64,000 nucleotides of DNA, taken from NCBI RefSeq assembly GCF_018687075.1, contig NZ_CP061285.1:1612001-1676000 (forward strand), in the 5' to 3' direction. Position 1 is the stretch's first letter. Each line of letters begins with the position of its first letter. The DNA comes from Polynucleobacter sp. MWH-UH35A (GTDB taxonomy: Bacteria; Pseudomonadota; Gammaproteobacteria; Burkholderiales; Burkholderiaceae). Below the pieces are notes generated by a model, which saw only the letters and a program-made list of their open reading frames with translations, was not told the DNA's origin and made no database searches. The position numbers and the translations under genes are program-made. Positions 18,021 to 28,506 of this stretch are shown here, one piece after another.

Positions 18021-18971
18021 GTGAACGTATTCCGTGGCCCCACCCAGTTTTCTGCAGGACCAGCTTGTGCCTTAACCATCGGTAATTTCGATGGGGTGCA
18101 CAGGGGTCATCGCGCCCTGCTTAAACAACTCGTGGATGGCGCTAAAGAAAGAGGTTTGGTCAGCTGCGTTATGACTTTCGAGCCGCACCCAAAGGAATTC
18201 TTCTCTCCAGACCAAGCACCACCCCGCATTCTGAATTTGCGCGACAAATTAGCAGCGCTTTCTGAACTCGGAATTGATCGTGTTGTGGTGGAGCATTTCA
18301 ACTCCGCTTTTGCGAAGCTCACCCCAGATGAATTTGTTTCAGAAATTATTGTCAAGCGCTTGAACGCTAAATGGATTTTGATTGGCGATGATTTTTGTTA
18401 TGGCGCAAAACGTGCCGGCAACTTTGCCAGCCTAAAAGCGGCCGGCGAAAAATATGGTTTTGAAGTGTCGAGCATTCAAACTATTCAAGAGGGTGGTGAG
18501 CGCATCTCCAGCTCTGCGCTACGTGCCGCACTTGCCAGTGGTGATATGAAGTTGACTGAAAAATTATTAGGTCGCCCTTACGGAATTTCAGGGCATGTGC
18601 TTCATGGTCAAAAACTAGGACGTCAACTTGGCTTCCCTACTTTAAATTTAGCTGTTGCTAATCATTTACATCATCGCAAACCAGCAACAACTGGAATCTT
18701 CACTGCGCAAGTTTTAGGCTTGGGCGATCAGCCACTGCCTGCGGTTGCCAGCCTCGGCGTAAGACCTACAGTAGAAGACGCTGGCAGAGTATTGCTGGAG
18801 ACCCATATTTTTGATTACAACAATGATGTGTACGGGAAAATTATTACCGTAGAGCTATTAGAAAAAATTCGTGATGAGGCGAAGTACCCTGACCTCGAAA
18901 CCCTTACAAAAGCGATTGCAGCAGATGCAGCGCATGCCAGAAATTATTTCCAGAAAAAAGCTTATGTCTGA
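18021..18971 (+). CDS. ribF: Bifunctional riboflavin kinase / FAD synthetase
   Basis: Makes FMN from riboflavin and FAD from FMN; 316 residues, the normal length. The N-terminal adenylyltransferase domain has [15 protein letters not shown], and the C-terminal kinase domain has [11 protein letters not shown] and the [19 protein letters not shown] region (here [15 protein letters not shown]). GTG 18021 is the start; no ATG lies near. It heads ribF-ileS-lspA-coaBC, a widespread gene order, and its end overlaps the ileS start by 8 bases. Confidence 0.96.
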   Translation: MNVFRGPTQFSAGPACALTIGNFDGVHRGHRALLKQLVDGAKERGLVSCVMTFEPHPKEFFSPDQAPPRILNLRDKLAALSELGIDRVVVEHFNSAFAKLTPDEFVSEIIVKRLNAKWILIGDDFCYGAKRAGNFASLKAAGEKYGFEVSSIQTIQEGGERISSSALRAALASGDMKLTEKLLGRPYGISGHVLHGQKLGRQLGFPTLNLAVANHLHHRKPATTGIFTAQVLGLGDQPLPAVASLGVRPTVEDAGRVLLETHIFDYNNDVYGKIITVELLEKIRDEAKYPDLETLTKAIAADAAHARNYFQKKAYV

Positions 18972-21825
18972 AAAAGAAAATTCTTATCCCGTCAATCTTT
19001 TAGATACCCCCTTCCCAATGCGAGGAGATTTAGCCAAGCGTGAACCGCAGTGGGTTACTGGATGGCAAAAGAATAAGATCTACGAAAAGATTCGTGCAGC
19101 CCACGCCAATCAACCAAAGTTCATCTTGCATGATGGCCCCCCATATGCCAACGGCGATATTCACATTGGTCATGCGGTTAACAAGATCTTGAAAGATATG
19201 ATCATCAAGTCTCGCTGGTTAATGGGTTTTGATTCAGTCTACGTCCCTGGCTGGGACTGCCATGGCATGCCGATTGAGATCCAGATTGAAAAAGAATTTG
19301 GTAAAAATTTACCAACTGCTGAGGTTCAATCTAAGGCACGCGCCTACGCACATGTCCAGGTTGAGAAACAAAAGAAAGATTTTGAGCGCTTAGGTGTTCT
19401 GGGAGATTGGAATAACCCCTATCTCACCATGAACTTCCGCAACGAGGCCGATGAAATCCGCGCCCTCGGGAAGATCTGGGAAAAAGGTTACGTATTCCGC
19501 GGCTTAAAGCCAGTGAACTGGTGCTTTGACTGTGGTTCTGCATTAGCTGAAGCCGAAGTGGAATATCAAGATAAAACTGATCCTACTGTAGATGTTGGTT
19601 TTGCATTTGATGATGCACAGCGCCCACAGCTAGCCAAAGCATTTGGACTGCCTGAGTTGCCTAATAAGCCAGGTCAAATTGTGATCTGGACAACAACACC
19701 ATGGACTATCCCTGCCAACCAAGCGATGAACGTTCATCCAGAACTCACTTACGCTTTAGTAGATGCTAGTGATAAGTTATTAATTCTCGCAAAAGATCGT
19801 GTGGAGACTTGTTTGCAAGATTACGGTCTGGAAGGCAAAGTCATTGCCACTTGCCAAGGTGGCCAGCTAGCAAATATTTCTTTCTGGCACCCACTGGCTC
19901 CATTACATGAAGGCTACAAACGCCTCTCACCAATTTATCCAGCCGAGTACGTCACACTGGACACCGGCACAGGCATTGTTCATTCAGCGCCCGCCTATGG
20001 CGAAGAGGACTTCAAGTCCTGTAAGGCCAATAAGTTAGCCGACAAAGACATTCTCAATCCAGTAATGGGCAACGGCGTATACGCATCTTGGTTGCCACTC
20101 TTTGCCAATGAATACATCTGGAAAGCAAACCCCAAGATCGTTGAAGCCATGCGCGAAGCAGGCAGTCTCTTACGCGATAAAACTTACACCCATTCATACA
20201 TGCATTGCTGGCGCCATAAGTCACCGATTATTTATCGCGCCACTTCACAATGGTTTGCGAGCATGGATAAGAAACCATCTGATGGCAAACCTAGCTTGCG
20301 TGAGACTGCGCTTGCCGGCATTGAGAACACTGAGTTCTTCCCTGCCTGGGGTAAGCAACGTCTTAACAGTATGATCGCCAATCGTCCCGACTGGACTTTG
20401 TCACGCCAGCGCCAGTGGGGCGTGCCGATGGCTTTCTTTGTCCATAAAGAAAGTGGTGAGCCACACCCACGCACCGTTGAGCTCCTCGAAGAAATTGCCA
20501 AACGCGTAGAAAAAGAAGGGATTGAAGCCTGGCAAAAACTAGAGGTTTCTGAGTTGCTTGGCGAGGAGGCTACGCACTATGAAAAGAATCGTGACACGCT
20601 AGACGTCTGGTTTGACTCTGGCACAACACATTGGCATGTCATTCGCGGCTCACACCGTGATGAATTGTTAACTGCTGACGCTGAAACACCAAATGGTCGC
20701 TTAGCTGACTTATATCTAGAAGGCTCCGACCAACATCGCGGCTGGTTCCACTCCTCATTGCTAACAGGTGCCATGCTCGATGGCAAGCCACCATACAAAG
20801 CCCTCTTGACTCATGGCTTCACTGTGGATGGTCAAGGTCGCAAGATGAGTAAGTCCGTTGGCAATGTGATCGCGCCTCAACAAGTAGCAGATAAACTCGG
20901 TGCGGAAATTATTCGCCTCTGGGTGGCCTCTACCGACTACTCAGGCGAAATGACGATCTCGGATGAGATTCTCAAACGCGTGACTGAGAGCTATCGCCGC
21001 ATTCGGAATACATTGCGATTCTTACTAGCCAATCTGTCTGATTTTGATCCAAGCAAGCACACAATGCCTGCTGATCAGTGGCTGGAGATTGATCGCTATG
21101 CTGTTGCGCTTGCCAATGCATTGCAGAATGATGTTGAGGCACATTACAAGGCTTATGAATTCCAGCCTGCAGTCGCACGCATGTTGACTTTCTGCTCGGA
21201 GGATTTGGGTGGCTTCTATCTCGACATTCTGAAGGATCGTCTTTATACGAGCGCACCTGACTCGCCAGATCGCCGCGCAGCGCAGAACGCACTGTTCCAC
21301 ATCACCCGCAATCTCTTGAAGTGGTTATCCCCATTCCTCTCCTTCACTGCAGAAGAAGCCTGGAAAGACTTTCCACATGGTTCAGGAAACAAGCCTGCCG
21401 AATCCATCTTTATGGAGGAATTTGGCCAATTTCCGCAAATCGCTCAAGCTGATGAGTTGCTCGCTAAATGGAGCCGCATTCGTGAAATTCGCTCTGAAAT
21501 TACCAAGGCAATTGAAGTGGAGCGTGAGGCAGGCAACGTTGGCTCATCTTTACAAGCTGAACTCACAATCAAAGTAGGTGATGTTGATTTTGCTATCCTG
21601 CATTCACTTGAAGATGATTTACGGTTTGTCACGATTACCTCTAGCGCTAATATTGAACTTAGCAATGAGGGTCTAGAAGTATTGGTAAGAGGTAGTCAAT
21701 ATAAGAAGTGCGGTCGCTGCTGGCATCACACTAAAGATGTTGGTAGCAGTACCGATCATCCAGAATTATGTGGCCGCTGTATTAGCAATCTCTTTGGGGA
21801 TGGCGATCACCGTCTCTTTGCTTAA
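18964..21825 (+). CDS. ileS: Isoleucyl-tRNA synthetase
   Basis: Charges tRNA-Ile; class I synthetase with an editing domain, 953 residues from ATG 18964. The HIGH site is [19 protein letters not shown] is in [10 protein letters not shown], and the CP1 editing domain region with [13 protein letters not shown] is visible. The C-terminal zinc finger shows CGRCWHH ... CGRCISN. The frame is open to 18871 inside ribF, but ATG 18964 gives the usual N-terminus and an 8-base overlap with ribF. The gene leads directly into lspA. Confidence 0.97.
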   Translation: MSEKENSYPVNLLDTPFPMRGDLAKREPQWVTGWQKNKIYEKIRAAHANQPKFILHDGPPYANGDIHIGHAVNKILKDMIIKSRWLMGFDSVYVPGWDCHGMPIEIQIEKEFGKNLPTAEVQSKARAYAHVQVEKQKKDFERLGVLGDWNNPYLTMNFRNEADEIRALGKIWEKGYVFRGLKPVNWCFDCGSALAEAEVEYQDKTDPTVDVGFAFDDAQRPQLAKAFGLPELPNKPGQIVIWTTTPWTIPANQAMNVHPELTYALVDASDKLLILAKDRVETCLQDYGLEGKVIATCQGGQLANISFWHPLAPLHEGYKRLSPIYPAEYVTLDTGTGIVHSAPAYGEEDFKSCKANKLADKDILNPVMGNGVYASWLPLFANEYIWKANPKIVEAMREAGSLLRDKTYTHSYMHCWRHKSPIIYRATSQWFASMDKKPSDGKPSLRETALAGIENTEFFPAWGKQRLNSMIANRPDWTLSRQRQWGVPMAFFVHKESGEPHPRTVELLEEIAKRVEKEGIEAWQKLEVSELLGEEATHYEKNRDTLDVWFDSGTTHWHVIRGSHRDELLTADAETPNGRLADLYLEGSDQHRGWFHSSLLTGAMLDGKPPYKALLTHGFTVDGQGRKMSKSVGNVIAPQQVADKLGAEIIRLWVASTDYSGEMTISDEILKRVTESYRRIRNTLRFLLANLSDFDPSKHTMPADQWLEIDRYAVALANALQNDVEAHYKAYEFQPAVARMLTFCSEDLGGFYLDILKDRLYTSAPDSPDRRAAQNALFHITRNLLKWLSPFLSFTAEEAWKDFPHGSGNKPAESIFMEEFGQFPQIAQADELLAKWSRIREIRSEITKAIEVEREAGNVGSSLQAELTIKVGDVDFAILHSLEDDLRFVTITSSANIELSNEGLEVLVRGSQYKKCGRCWHHTKDVGSSTDHPELCGRCISNLFGDGDHRLFA

Positions 21826-21836
21826 GATTAGCCAAC

Positions 21837-22328
21837 ATGAAGAGCCTTTCCTTGCTTCGTTATCTCGCAACTGCGATCATCGTGCTATTGCTTGATCAAC
21901 TGAGTAAGTGGTCTGCGCTGAGTAACTTGCAGATGGGGGTGCCGGAGCCAGTGCTACCCTACTTAAATTGGTTGCTCCTCTTTAATCCAGGCGCCGCATT
22001 TTCGTTTTTGGCGCAAGGCTCTGGTTGGCAACGCTGGTTCTTCACAATTCTTGGCTTGGCAGCCTCAATCTACATTATTTGGCTGCTATATAAAAACCAA
22101 AGTGACAAACTACTTTGCATAGCCCTAAGCTTAATCTTGGGTGGCGCATTGGGAAATGTCTTGGATCGGGTGATGTATGGCGCCGTAGTTGACTTTATTG
22201 ACGTGTATTACGGCAACTGGCATTGGCCTGCTTTTAATATTGCCGATAGCGCTATCTGTATTGGTGCCACCCTCATCATTTGGGGTGAATTACGCAAGTC
22301 ATTTGGCAAATCCGCCCAATCCCATTAA
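21837..22328 (+). CDS. lspA: Lipoprotein signal peptidase (signal peptidase II)
   Basis: Inner-membrane aspartic protease that cleaves lipoprotein signal peptides; 163 residues with four membrane segments. The conserved NPGAAFSF loop is present, and the two catalytic aspartates sit in NVLDRV and FNIADSAI. It follows ileS by 11 bases, the common ileS-lspA order. A lipoprotein client in the window is the predicted LivK. Confidence 0.97.
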   Translation: MKSLSLLRYLATAIIVLLLDQLSKWSALSNLQMGVPEPVLPYLNWLLLFNPGAAFSFLAQGSGWQRWFFTILGLAASIYIIWLLYKNQSDKLLCIALSLILGGALGNVLDRVMYGAVVDFIDVYYGNWHWPAFNIADSAICIGATLIIWGELRKSFGKSAQSH

Positions 22329-22331
22329 GCT
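22326..22331 (+). promoter_or_regulatory. Possible -10 box of coaBC in the lspA stop codon
   Basis: TAAGCT includes the lspA stop TAA and ends 6 bases before the coaBC ATG. It fits the TANNNT pattern seen before other genes, but coaBC may simply be read from upstream. Confidence 0.25.
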
Positions 22332-22337
22332 GGCGCC

Positions 22338-23549
22338 ATGCAATCACTTATCAATAAGAAGATCGTTCTCGGAATCTCTGGCGGCATTGCCGCTTATAAG
22401 ACTCCTGAGCTTGTGCGCCAACTCATGCAAGAAGGCGTATCGGTTCAAGTGGTGATGACTGAGGCTGCACAGCAATTTGTAACACCAGTAACTTTGCAAG
22501 CCCTCACTGGCAATCCTGTTTATTTAAGCCAATGGGATAGCACGATTCCAAACAACATGGCGCACATTGAGCTATCCCGTGCTGCGGATGCTATTTTGAT
22601 TGCGCCTGCCAGTGCAGATTTGATGGCAAAACTTTCCTTAGGCCTGGCTGACGACCTGCTCACTACTCTGTGTCTTGCGAGAGACTGCCCCCTATTACTT
22701 GCACCAGCAATGAATAAGCAAATGTGGGAACATGCCGCCACACAAAGAAGTGTGGTTCGCCTTGCACAAGATGGCGTTGCTCTATTAGGCCCAGCTAGCG
22801 GATTTCAGGCATGCGGTGAAGTTGGCATGGGCAGAATGCTCGAGCCAGCTGAAATTACAGAGCAAGTGATTGCCTTCTTTCAGAAGAAATCTTTGGCTGG
22901 GAAAAAAGTATTAATTACTGCAGGCCCCACATTTGAAGCCATTGATCCCGTGCGCGGCATCACCAATCACAGCTCTGGCAAAATGGGTTTTGCAATTGCA
23001 CGTGCCGCTGTCGAGGCGGGCGCTCAAGTCCACCTCATTGCGGGGCCATGCGATTTAACAACACCACTTGAAGCTACCGGACAAATCATCCGCACAAATG
23101 TTGTTAGCGCCAAGGAAATGCATGCGGCTGCCCTAAGCGCAACGGACTGCGATATCTTCTTTGCAGTAGCTGCTGTTGCCGACTGGGGAATTGCGAAGCC
23201 CGCAAAAGAAAAGATTAAACGCCAAGGAAATGAGGCGCCATGCATCGAATTTTCAGCGAATCCAGATATCTTGTTAGAAGTTGCCAAGTCAGTGAAGACC
23301 AAGGGCGGTAAACCTTACCCTTATTGCGTGGGCTTTGCGGCTGAATCCACTGACCTAGAAAAGCATGCCAACGAGAAACGTCAGCGCAAGGATATTCCCA
23401 TGGTCGTTGGCAACATTGGCCCAGATACTTTTGGCAGCGATCTCAATCAATTGCTTGTAATTGATGCTAACGGGTCCAAGAAAATAGCTAAGGCAGAAAA
23501 GCTTCAGCTGGCACGTCAACTAATTCAACTAGTCGCCAAGAAAATTTAA
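22338..23549 (+). CDS. coaBC: Phosphopantothenoylcysteine synthetase/decarboxylase
   Basis: Bifunctional CoA biosynthesis enzyme, 403 residues. The N-terminal CoaC flavoprotein domain shows [24 protein letters not shown] and [10 protein letters not shown], the region of the FMN and active-site residues. The C-terminal CoaB domain starts with [27 protein letters not shown], and contains AAVADW. It follows lspA by 9 bases. panB, an earlier step of the same pathway, is at 41.5 kb. Confidence 0.97.
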   Translation: MQSLINKKIVLGISGGIAAYKTPELVRQLMQEGVSVQVVMTEAAQQFVTPVTLQALTGNPVYLSQWDSTIPNNMAHIELSRAADAILIAPASADLMAKLSLGLADDLLTTLCLARDCPLLLAPAMNKQMWEHAATQRSVVRLAQDGVALLGPASGFQACGEVGMGRMLEPAEITEQVIAFFQKKSLAGKKVLITAGPTFEAIDPVRGITNHSSGKMGFAIARAAVEAGAQVHLIAGPCDLTTPLEATGQIIRTNVVSAKEMHAAALSATDCDIFFAVAAVADWGIAKPAKEKIKRQGNEAPCIEFSANPDILLEVAKSVKTKGGKPYPYCVGFAAESTDLEKHANEKRQRKDIPMVVGNIGPDTFGSDLNQLLVIDANGSKKIAKAEKLQLARQLIQLVAKKI

Positions 23550-23573
23550 GCAACACACCCTCGTACCCCTATT

Positions 23574-23579
23574 TATATT
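23574..23579 (+). promoter_or_regulatory. Possible -10 box of dut
   Basis: TATATT in the 50-base gap between coaBC and dut; AGGAAA follows as ribosome site before the dut ATG. No clear -35. Confidence 0.35.
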
Positions 23580-23599
23580 CCCCGTTTTTAGGAAATTTC

Positions 23600-24049
23600 A
23601 TGCAATCACTCCAAGTCAAAATTCTCGATGAACGTATGCGCGATCAGCTGCCCAGTTATGGCACCCCTGGAAGTGCAGGATTAGATCTCCGGGCCTGCAT
23701 TGATGAGACGATTGAGATTGCACCTGGCCAAACTGTTTTGGTGCCTACTGGATTGGCAATTTATGTAGAAGACCCACGTTATGCCGCATTTATTCTTCCA
23801 CGCTCTGGCTTAGGTCACAAGCATGGCATTGTGCTCGGCAATCTAGTGGGATTAATAGATTCAGATTATCAGGGCCAGCTGATGGTCAGCACGTGGAATC
23901 GTGGATCTACCCCATTCAAACTTGAGCCTATGGAGCGCCTAGCTCAACTCGTAGTAATGCCAGTACAACAAGTAGAGCTTAAGGTAGTTGAAGAGTTTAC
24001 CGAGAGCAGTCGTGGCGCCGGCGGCTTTGGTAGTACTGGTCGAGCTTAA
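23600..24049 (+). CDS. dut: Deoxyuridine 5'-triphosphate nucleotidohydrolase
   Basis: Hydrolyses dUTP to dUMP and pyrophosphate, keeping uracil out of DNA and feeding dTMP synthesis. 149 residues, homotrimeric family. The motifs are visible in order: AGLDLRAC (I), [15 protein letters not shown] (II), GLIDSDYQG (III), RLAQLV (IV) and the C-terminal [11 protein letters not shown] (V) that closes over the active site. AGGAAA precedes ATG 23600. coaBC-dut is a common gene pair. Confidence 0.97.
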   Translation: MQSLQVKILDERMRDQLPSYGTPGSAGLDLRACIDETIEIAPGQTVLVPTGLAIYVEDPRYAAFILPRSGLGHKHGIVLGNLVGLIDSDYQGQLMVSTWNRGSTPFKLEPMERLAQLVVMPVQQVELKVVEEFTESSRGAGGFGSTGRA

Positions 24050-24074
24050 AGACTCGGACAACATTCGCTAGCTA

Positions 24075-24103
24075 TAAAAAAGCCACCCGTAGGTGGCTTT
24101 TTT
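24075..24103 (+). terminator. Bidirectional terminator between dut and the H1-like gene
   Basis: A7 run, AGCCACC, loop CGTA, GGTGGCT, then T run. Perfect and symmetric, so it can end dut on the plus strand and the small gene at 24125 on the minus strand. Confidence 0.92.
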
Positions 24104-24124
24104 GTTTAACAAGAATTAAAGCTA

Positions 24125-24358
24125 TTACTTACGAATATGTGCCTTACGTGCTGCATCTTGTGACATACCAGCACCAGCGCCTTCACGAGACTCTTTTTCA
24201 GCGGTAATCTCTTTGCGGCGCTCTTTGCATGAACCAGCAATTTCTTGCAGCGCTTTACGGGCACGAGCAGCCGATGCCTTAATGCCCTTGCCTTGAAACT
24301 TTTCATTTTCCGCTTTGTAAGTTTCGAAAGCCTCTAGTAGTTTTTCGTGATGAGACAT
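24125..24358 (-). CDS. Small basic Hc1/histone-H1-like protein
   Basis: Protein of 77 residues rich in Lys, Arg, Glu and Ala. Residues about 22-52 (KGIKASAARARKALQE ... CKERRKEIT) match the pattern of the Hc1/histone-H1-like family, in which a GNKAAxxRxR segment is followed by a KxxRKE segment. It is probably a coiled or helical nucleic-acid-binding protein; this is inference. AAGGAAAAG is the ribosome site and TATAAA 12-15 bases upstream of it a possible -10. It lies 40 bases downstream of clpA in the same direction and has its own terminator. Unlike eukaryotic H1 it has no long AK-rich tail. Confidence 0.7.
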   Translation of the reverse strand: MSHHEKLLEAFETYKAENEKFQGKGIKASAARARKALQEIAGSCKERRKEITAEKESREGAGAGMSQDAARKAHIRK

Positions 24359-24398
24359 GCTTTTCCTTTTATATGTATTGATTCAATAAGTTGGTTAA

Positions 24399-26705
24399 TT
24401 AAATTTCTTCGGCTGGCGCTATGTCAGCTTTGGCGCGTTTACCCGGCAATACAGGCGCATCAAAGTTCAGCAATACCTTACCTTCCGCATCAATATCGAC
24501 ATCTACATGACCGCCCTGGGCTAACTTGCCAAACAAGAGCTCGTCAGCAAGTGCCTTGCGTACAGTGTCTTGAATAATGCGCTGCATTGGACGTGCGCCC
24601 ATTAAAGGATCAAAGCCATGCTTAGCCAAATGGGAACGTAACGCCGGACTAAATGTTGCATCCACCTTCTTCTCATGCAATTGCTCTTCAAGCTGCATTA
24701 AGAACTTGTCAACTACGCGCATGATGATGGACTCATCAAGCGCCTTGAAGGAGACAATGGCATCTAAACGATTGCGGAACTCCGGCGTAAAGAACTTTTT
24801 GATGTCTGCCATTTCATCGCCAGACTCACGTGCATTGGTAAAGCCAATAGTCGATTTCTGCATCGCTTCAGCACCAGCATTGGTAGTCATGATGATGATC
24901 ACGTTACGGAAATCTGTCTTACGGCCATTGTTATCCGTCAAGGTGCCGTGATCCATGACCTGCAGCAGAATATTAAAGATATCTGGATGGGCTTTTTCAA
25001 TTTCATCAAGCAGGAGCACACAATGCGGCTTCTTATTAACAGCTTCTGTGAGTAAGCCACCTTGATCAAAGCCAACATAGCCTGGAGGCGCTCCAATCAA
25101 ACGGCTCACCGCATGACGTTCCATGTATTCAGACATATCAAATCGCAGCAGTTCAATGCCGAGAATATAAGCCAGTTGCTTAGCCACTTCAGTTTTACCA
25201 ACGCCTGTTGGACCAGAGAATAAAAATGAACCAATCGGTCTATCAATCTTGCCAAGACCAGCACGCGTCATCTTAATTGCGCTAGCTAAGGATTCAACTG
25301 CAGGGTCTTGACCAAATACGACGCTCTTGATGTCTCGATCAAGAGTTTGCAACTTACTACGGTCGTCCACAGTGACTGATTGTGGCGGTATGCGTGCAAT
25401 CTTTGCCACAATCTCTTCAATCTCTGGGCGGCCAATGGTTTTCTTCTGTTTAGACTTTGGCAATATACGTTGAGCTGCCCCAGCCTCGTCAATGACGTCA
25501 ATTGCTTTATCGGGCAAATGACGGTCATTAATATAACGAGCAGATAGTTCAGCGGCAGCAACCAATGCACCGGCCGCATACTTCACGCTATGATGCTCTT
25601 CAAAACGAGATTTCAAGCCGCGCAAAATTTGCACCGTTTGATCCACTGTTGGCTCTACAACATCGACCTTCTGGAAACGGCGTGATAACGCTGCATCCTT
25701 TTCAAAGATACCGCGATATTCTGTAAAGGTAGTTGCTCCAATGCATTTGAGCTGACCATTAGACAATGCTGGTTTAAGCAAATTGCTTGCGTCTAATGTT
25801 CCACCAGAAGCTGCGCCCGCGCCGATAAGCGTATGAATCTCATCAATAAACAAAACGCCATGCGCATTATCTTTTAGCGACTTGAGAACACTCTTTAAGC
25901 GCTGCTCAAAATCACCGCGATATTTTGTGCCCGCCAAAAGAGCGCCCATATCTAATGAGTAAACCGTCGCATTGGCCAAAATTTCTGGCACATCACCCTT
26001 AACAATTCTCCAGGCAAGGCCCTCGGCAATCGCCGTTTTACCTACACCAGCCTCACCAACCAGCAAGGGGTTGTTCTTGCGACGACGACATAAAACTTGA
26101 ATGACACGCTCTACTTCACTCTCGCGCCCAATTAAAGGATCAATTTTGCCCTGGCGAGCCATTGCGTTCAGGTTTTGGGTGTACTGCTCCAGCGGGCTTT
26201 CTTTACCGGAAGAACTAGATTCTTCAGTCTCCTGGGAAGGCTCAACAGGCTTCACATGCTCAGACTGATCTTTACGCACACCATGACTGATGAAGTTCAC
26301 TACATCTAGACGTGTAACACCTTGCTGTTGCAAGAAATACACTGCATGCGAATCTTTTTCACCAAAAATTGCAACCAGCACATTTGCACCAGTTACTTCT
26401 TTTTTGCCATTCGATGTCGATTGAACATGCATGATGGCGCGCTGAATGACGCGCTGAAATCCTAGCGTAGGTTGCGTATCCACCTCATCATTTCCAGGCA
26501 CTACGGGAGTATTGTCATTAATGAAGTTTTTAAGTTGTGCGCGCAGTTCCGCAATATTAACTGCGCAAGCCTTTAAGACATCGACCGCAGTAGCGTTATC
26601 CAGTAGGGCTGCGAGCAGATGCTCAACGGTAATGAACTCATGTCGTGAAGCCCTTGCGTCAACAAACGCCATGTGCAAACTGACTTCTAATTCTTGGGCA
26701 ATCAT
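24399..26705 (-). CDS. clpA: ATP-dependent Clp protease ATP-binding subunit ClpA
   Basis: AAA+ unfoldase that feeds ClpP, 768 residues from ATG 26705. Order: two Clp N repeats (about 1-150), a charged Ser/Glu-rich linker, AAA1 with Walker [10 protein letters not shown] and Walker [10 protein letters not shown], and AAA2 with Walker [10 protein letters not shown] and Walker [13 protein letters not shown]. There is no ClpB-type long middle coiled coil, and the C-terminal region has an IGF-type loop (STIGFTN), which fits ClpP binding. The ATG overlaps the clpS stop as ATGA. Confidence 0.97.
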   Translation of the reverse strand: MIAQELEVSLHMAFVDARASRHEFITVEHLLAALLDNATAVDVLKACAVNIAELRAQLKNFINDNTPVVPGNDEVDTQPTLGFQRVIQRAIMHVQSTSNGKKEVTGANVLVAIFGEKDSHAVYFLQQQGVTRLDVVNFISHGVRKDQSEHVKPVEPSQETEESSSSGKESPLEQYTQNLNAMARQGKIDPLIGRESEVERVIQVLCRRRKNNPLLVGEAGVGKTAIAEGLAWRIVKGDVPEILANATVYSLDMGALLAGTKYRGDFEQRLKSVLKSLKDNAHGVLFIDEIHTLIGAGAASGGTLDASNLLKPALSNGQLKCIGATTFTEYRGIFEKDAALSRRFQKVDVVEPTVDQTVQILRGLKSRFEEHHSVKYAAGALVAAAELSARYINDRHLPDKAIDVIDEAGAAQRILPKSKQKKTIGRPEIEEIVAKIARIPPQSVTVDDRSKLQTLDRDIKSVVFGQDPAVESLASAIKMTRAGLGKIDRPIGSFLFSGPTGVGKTEVAKQLAYILGIELLRFDMSEYMERHAVSRLIGAPPGYVGFDQGGLLTEAVNKKPHCVLLLDEIEKAHPDIFNILLQVMDHGTLTDNNGRKTDFRNVIIIMTTNAGAEAMQKSTIGFTNARESGDEMADIKKFFTPEFRNRLDAIVSFKALDESIIMRVVDKFLMQLEEQLHEKKVDATFSPALRSHLAKHGFDPLMGARPMQRIIQDTVRKALADELLFGKLAQGGHVDVDIDAEGKVLLNFDAPVLPGKRAKADIAPAEEI

Positions 26706-27049
26706 GCTTCCTCCATAGTGCACTGTAGTGGGTGACCCGCTTCACGGGAGAGTTCAATAACTTGATGCACTTTTGTGGCAGCAATATCTCGGGTAAATAC
26801 TCCGCAAACGCCCTTACCAACTAAATGTACTTGCAACATGATGCGTGTAGCAGTTTCGTGATCCTTATTAAAATACTCCTGAATCACCATCACCACAAAT
26901 TCCATTGGCGTGTAATCGTCATTCAAGAGCAACACTTTATACATCGATGGCGCTTTAACTTGCTCGACCTGTTTTTCGAGAAGAATAGTGTCCTCAGCAT
27001 ATGGATTGCTTGGGTTGCCAGTAGTGGGATTTTTTGGTGCGCGACTCAT
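26702..27049 (-). CDS. clpS: ATP-dependent Clp protease adaptor ClpS
   Basis: N-end-rule adaptor that delivers substrates to ClpA, 115 residues from ATG 27049. The disordered N-terminal arm is followed by the core with [17 protein letters not shown], whose Asn-Asp-Asp region forms the N-degron pocket, and then [16 protein letters not shown]. The frame is open to 27067, but ATG 27049 (MSRAPKN) has TAGAAT ending seven bases upstream. The clpS-clpA pair is coupled by a 4-base overlap. Confidence 0.96.
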   Translation of the reverse strand: MSRAPKNPTTGNPSNPYAEDTILLEKQVEQVKAPSMYKVLLLNDDYTPMEFVVMVIQEYFNKDHETATRIMLQVHLVGKGVCGVFTRDIAATKVHQVIELSREAGHPLQCTMEEA

Positions 27050-27056
27050 GAGAAAC

Positions 27057-27062
27057 ATTCTA
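27057..27062 (-). promoter_or_regulatory. -10 box of clpS-clpA, leaderless arrangement
   Basis: Minus-strand TAGAAT ends seven bases before the clpS ATG at 27049; no ribosome site is visible. It would place the transcription start at the ATG. Confidence 0.5.
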
Positions 27063-27195
27063 AACACAGATATTCAAACTTTAATTTATTGGGGTCTTGT
27101 TGCGAAAAACACGCAAAAACGCCTTCTAAACCCATATTGGGGCATTTTTCGATAAAAAAAGGGGTATTTACTAGGGGGTAGGGCCATATAACTCC

Positions 27196-27224
27196 TTGAC
27201 ACCCCTCCAAAAAGGGCAAACAAT
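27196..27224 (+). promoter_or_regulatory. Candidate sigma-70 promoter of cspA
   Basis: TTGACA (27196-27201), 17-base spacer, AACAAT (27219-27224). It would give a leader of about 100 bases before cspA, in keeping with the long cold-responsive leaders of CspA-family genes. The 285 bases between clpS and cspA also hold G-runs near 27172-27183 but no gene was seen. Confidence 0.5.
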
Positions 27225-27333
27225 CAGGGGTAGGCTTCAAAAGAGGTTCTATTTAGGCGTGTTGTGGATTGAGACTGATTAAAAAGTATTTACCCTCATC
27301 ACGGTTGTTTTAAGTTTATGTAATGGAGTTCGC

Positions 27334-27537
27334 ATGGCGACCGGAATTGTTAAGTGGTTCAATGATGCAAAAGGTTTTGGCTTTATCAAACCTGATGATG
27401 GTGAAGAAGAGTTGTTCGCGCATTTCAGCGCAATTACTATGCCTGGGTTCAAGACCCTTAAGGAAAACCAAAAGGTAACGTTTGACATTACCCAAGGCCC
27501 TAAAGGCAAGCAAGCTACCAATATCCAAGCGGCTTAA
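27334..27537 (+). CDS. cspA: Cold-shock protein (CspA family)
   Basis: Single cold-shock domain RNA/DNA chaperone, 67 residues. RNP1 is KGFGFI and RNP2 LFAHFSAI (usually VFVHFS), and [15 protein letters not shown] is the classic N-terminus. TGGAG is placed seven bases before the ATG. A strong terminator follows 20 bases after the tandem stops TAA TAG. The clpS-clpA genes diverge upstream, an arrangement often seen in betaproteobacteria. Whether it is cold-inducible or constitutive cannot be told from the sequence. Confidence 0.95.
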   Translation: MATGIVKWFNDAKGFGFIKPDDGEEELFAHFSAITMPGFKTLKENQKVTFDITQGPKGKQATNIQAA

Positions 27538-27556
27538 TAGTCCTTAGATCATTATT

Positions 27557-27588
27557 AAAAACCCAGGATTCGTTCCTGGGTTTTTTTT
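27557..27588 (+). terminator. Rho-independent terminator after cspA
   Basis: ACCCAGGA, 5-base loop, TCCTGGGT, flanked by an A run and a run of eight T. Confidence 0.93.
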
Positions 27589-27608
27589 CGCCTGCAATTT
27601 GTCTCACT

Positions 27609-27614
27609 TAAAAT
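27609..27614 (+). promoter_or_regulatory. -10 box of the DUF192 gene, leaderless arrangement
   Basis: TAAAAT ends six bases before the ATG at 27621, with no ribosome site. The -35 would fall in or next to the cspA terminator region. Confidence 0.5.
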
Positions 27615-27620
27615 CCACTC

Positions 27621-28073
27621 ATGCTTACCTCAAAAAACAACCTCATCAAACTATTTGCCACTCTTTTTTTCTTTGGCTCCAGCCTTACGCTGGGCCAGGT
27701 CAATATTGGTCTACCCACCATTGAGCTCAAAGCGGGCATCTACCGTATTCAGGCTGAACTAGCTGATACACCCAAGTCAAGGGAAGTGGGGCTGATGAAT
27801 CGCACTAGCATGCCAACCAATTCTGGAATGCTATTTGTATTCGAACAAAAAGCAGGCCACTGCTTCTGGATGAACAACACCAAGATTCCACTCTCCATTG
27901 CATTCATTGCGGATGACGGCAAGATTGTGAATATTGAAGAGATGCAAGCTGAAACCACTAACAATCACTGCCCCAAAGCAGCTGTGCGCTATGCATTGGA
28001 AATGAATAAGCAATGGTTCTCAGAGAGAGTGATTGTTCCAGGAACCACTATTACTGGCCTACCGAAGCGGTAG
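27621..28073 (+). CDS. Secreted DUF192 family protein
   Basis: Exported protein of 150 residues. It has a signal peptide (basic NNLIK, hydrophobic LFATLFFFGSSLTL, cleavage probably near Gly25), then the DUF192 domain: KSREVGLMNRTSMPTNSGMLFVF, the central HCFWMNNTKIPLSIAFI and the C-terminal VRYALEMNKQWF. The function of DUF192 is not established. It is monocistronic between two terminators. Confidence 0.88.
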   Translation: MLTSKNNLIKLFATLFFFGSSLTLGQVNIGLPTIELKAGIYRIQAELADTPKSREVGLMNRTSMPTNSGMLFVFEQKAGHCFWMNNTKIPLSIAFIADDGKIVNIEEMQAETTNNHCPKAAVRYALEMNKQWFSERVIVPGTTITGLPKR

Positions 28074-28098
28074 AGGCATTAGGGAAATAAAAGGCAAT

Positions 28099-28127
28099 AA
28101 AAAACGCAGACCGAGATCTGCGTTTTT
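28099..28127 (+). terminator. Bidirectional terminator between DUF192 gene and ppnP
   Basis: AAAACGCAGA, loop CCGAGA, TCTGCGTTTT, with A and T runs on both sides. It can serve the DUF192 gene on plus and ppnP on minus. Confidence 0.9.
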
Positions 28128-28146
28128 GCTTTACACGTTTACCTAT

Positions 28147-28452
28147 TTATTCAAAATGGCAAACGTAGTGCACGGGTTGCTCGGCACGAATAATGAAGTA
28201 GCCGCCCTTTTCCACTTCCCAGCTTTGACCTGCTTTGAACTCTTGCTCGGGAGCGCCATTGATGCTGACAAAAGCATTACCATCTACAACTTCCATAATT
28301 TCTTTAGTACTTAAGTCAAAACGCAAGGTGCTTGGCAATACAACACCAACGGACTTGCGTACGCCATTTGGCAATGTCACAGTATGAGATACACATTTGC
28401 CATCAAAAAATACATTGGCTTTCTTGCCTACGGAAACTTGATCAAATTGCAT
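28147..28452 (-). CDS. ppnP: Pyrimidine/purine nucleoside phosphorylase PpnP (DUF1255)
   Basis: Small single-cupin protein of 101 residues like E. coli PpnP (YaiE), which phosphorolyses several nucleosides to base and ribose-1-phosphate. Visible are KSVGVVLPSTLRFDLSTKEIMEVVDG, the FKAGQSWEVEKGGYF turn and a C-terminal QPVHYVCHFE, which align with the YaiE pattern (SVGVM, EEMTVISG, YLCRY). It follows argG by 54 bases in the same direction and ends at the shared terminator. Confidence 0.88.
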   Translation of the reverse strand: MQFDQVSVGKKANVFFDGKCVSHTVTLPNGVRKSVGVVLPSTLRFDLSTKEIMEVVDGNAFVSINGAPEQEFKAGQSWEVEKGGYFIIRAEQPVHYVCHFE

Positions 28453-28506
28453 TGAAGTTCTTTCTGTTCTCTTTAGTTCTATTCGTTTATGTCATTTTTC
28501 TTTTAG

